From assembly GCA_023269365.1 (NCBI GenBank), contig JAHFTN010000002.1, positions 10,893-30,396 of the forward strand: a DNA stretch of 19,504 nt, read 5' to 3'. This document shows, in pieces, positions 19,162 to 19,504 of this stretch (positions are counted from its first letter, which is position 1; every line of letters begins with the position of its first letter). Position numbers and translations under genes: made by a program. The notes under the pieces were generated by a model. It ran no database searches. It had not been told where the DNA came from and worked only from the letters and a program-made list of their open reading frames with translations. The stretch comes from Chlamydiota bacterium. Lineage in GTDB: Bacteria; Chlamydiota; Chlamydiia; Chlamydiales; Rhabdochlamydiaceae.

Positions 19162-19504
19162 ATGCCAGCAAGTCCTTTTGCAAAAGCTGTTGTGAAAAAA
19201 TTAGTAGAAAAAGGGCACATCGCTTATTTTGCAGGGGGATGGGTGCGCGATTATTTGATGGACCACCCTTCTGATGATATCGATATTGCCACATCGGCAT
19301 CCGTCAAAGAGATTCAAGCTCTGTTCCCTAAAACAATCCCCGTAGGTGTTGCCTTTGGCATTGTCATCGTTGTGGAAGGGGGGCATCAATTCGAGGTGGC
19401 TACTTTCAGAAAAGACAGTGGCTATGTAGATGGGAGACGGCCCACATCGATAGAAAAAGCAACGCCTCAAGAAGACGCTAAGAGAAGAGATTTTACAATC
19501 AATG
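19162..19504 (+). CDS. CCA-adding enzyme / poly(A) polymerase, 5' portion
   Basis: The first 114 residues of a class II tRNA nucleotidyltransferase or poly(A) polymerase (COG0617); the 3' end lies outside the window. Seen are AYFAGGWVRDYLM (GG-x-VRD, nucleotide and primer contacts), SDDIDIAT with the two metal-binding aspartates, VGVAFGIVIV, FEVATFRKDSGYVDGRRP, and the start of RRDFTIN (motif B). ATG 19162 is used because the conserved motifs are in its frame; the ATG at 19149 is in another frame. Ribosome site is weak (GGA at 19151-19153). CCA-adding and poly(A)-adding enzymes of this class cannot be told apart without the remaining sequence. At least one tRNA in the window (tRNA-Ala) lacks an encoded CCA and so needs such an enzyme. 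Confidence 0.92.
   Translation, partial: MPASPFAKAVVKKLVEKGHIAYFAGGWVRDYLMDHPSDDIDIATSASVKEIQALFPKTIPVGVAFGIVIVVEGGHQFEVATFRKDSGYVDGRRPTSIEKATPQEDAKRRDFTIN

Overview
The window looks like chromosomal DNA from a member of the Chlamydiota, probably one of the amoeba- or arthropod-associated families rather than Chlamydia itself. The primary sigma factor reads almost residue for residue like chlamydial sigma-66 over regions 1.2 to 4.2. From memory, rpoD near rpsT, an AspC/TyrB aminotransferase next to mreC, and mutL followed by pepP are chlamydial neighbourhoods. A HigBA-type toxin-antitoxin pair, a CoiA-like protein, a CAP10 glycosyltransferase and a CDP-glycerol-transferase-like protein point to a larger, environmental-type genome. 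The family assignment is inference; the phylum is fairly secure.

Layout. 1-2.6 kb: the 3' part of recD, a toxin-antitoxin operon, and a small two-TM protein convergent with it. 2.6-3.9 kb: rpsT with a clear promoter and terminator, convergent with a CoiA-like nuclease gene. 3.9-7.7 kb: a short hairpin repeat, then rpoD and a DinG-type helicase 5 bp apart. 7.7-7.9 kb: tRNA-Ala(GGC) on the minus strand, whose probable terminator lies inside the 3' end of dinG. 7.9-10.2 kb: an AspC/TyrB-family aminotransferase overlapping mreC. 10.17-10.27 kb: a longer copy of the hairpin repeat, between convergent genes. 10.3-11.9 kb: a minus-strand operon of a small coiled-coil protein and a CDP-glycerol-transferase-like protein, preceded by a textbook sigma-54 promoter. 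11.9-14.0 kb: mutY overlapping a GT4 glycosyltransferase. 14.1-15.2 kb: two lineage-type unknowns meeting tail to tail. 15.3-19.1 kb: a minus-strand operon mutL-pepP-CAP10, coupled by overlapping genes. 19.16 kb to the end: the 5' part of a CCA-adding enzyme or poly(A) polymerase gene.

Themes. DNA repair genes (recD, dinG, mutY, mutL) are numerous but scattered. Three glycosyl- or glycerophosphoryl-transferase-like genes (10.3, 12.9 and 15.3 kb) and mreC suggest investment in the envelope and surface. No prophage, IS element, CRISPR array or rRNA was seen. The leads most worth following are the sigma-54 promoter and the operon it drives, the two-copy palindromic repeat family, the exported CAP10 protein, and a MutL whose endonuclease motifs are degraded.
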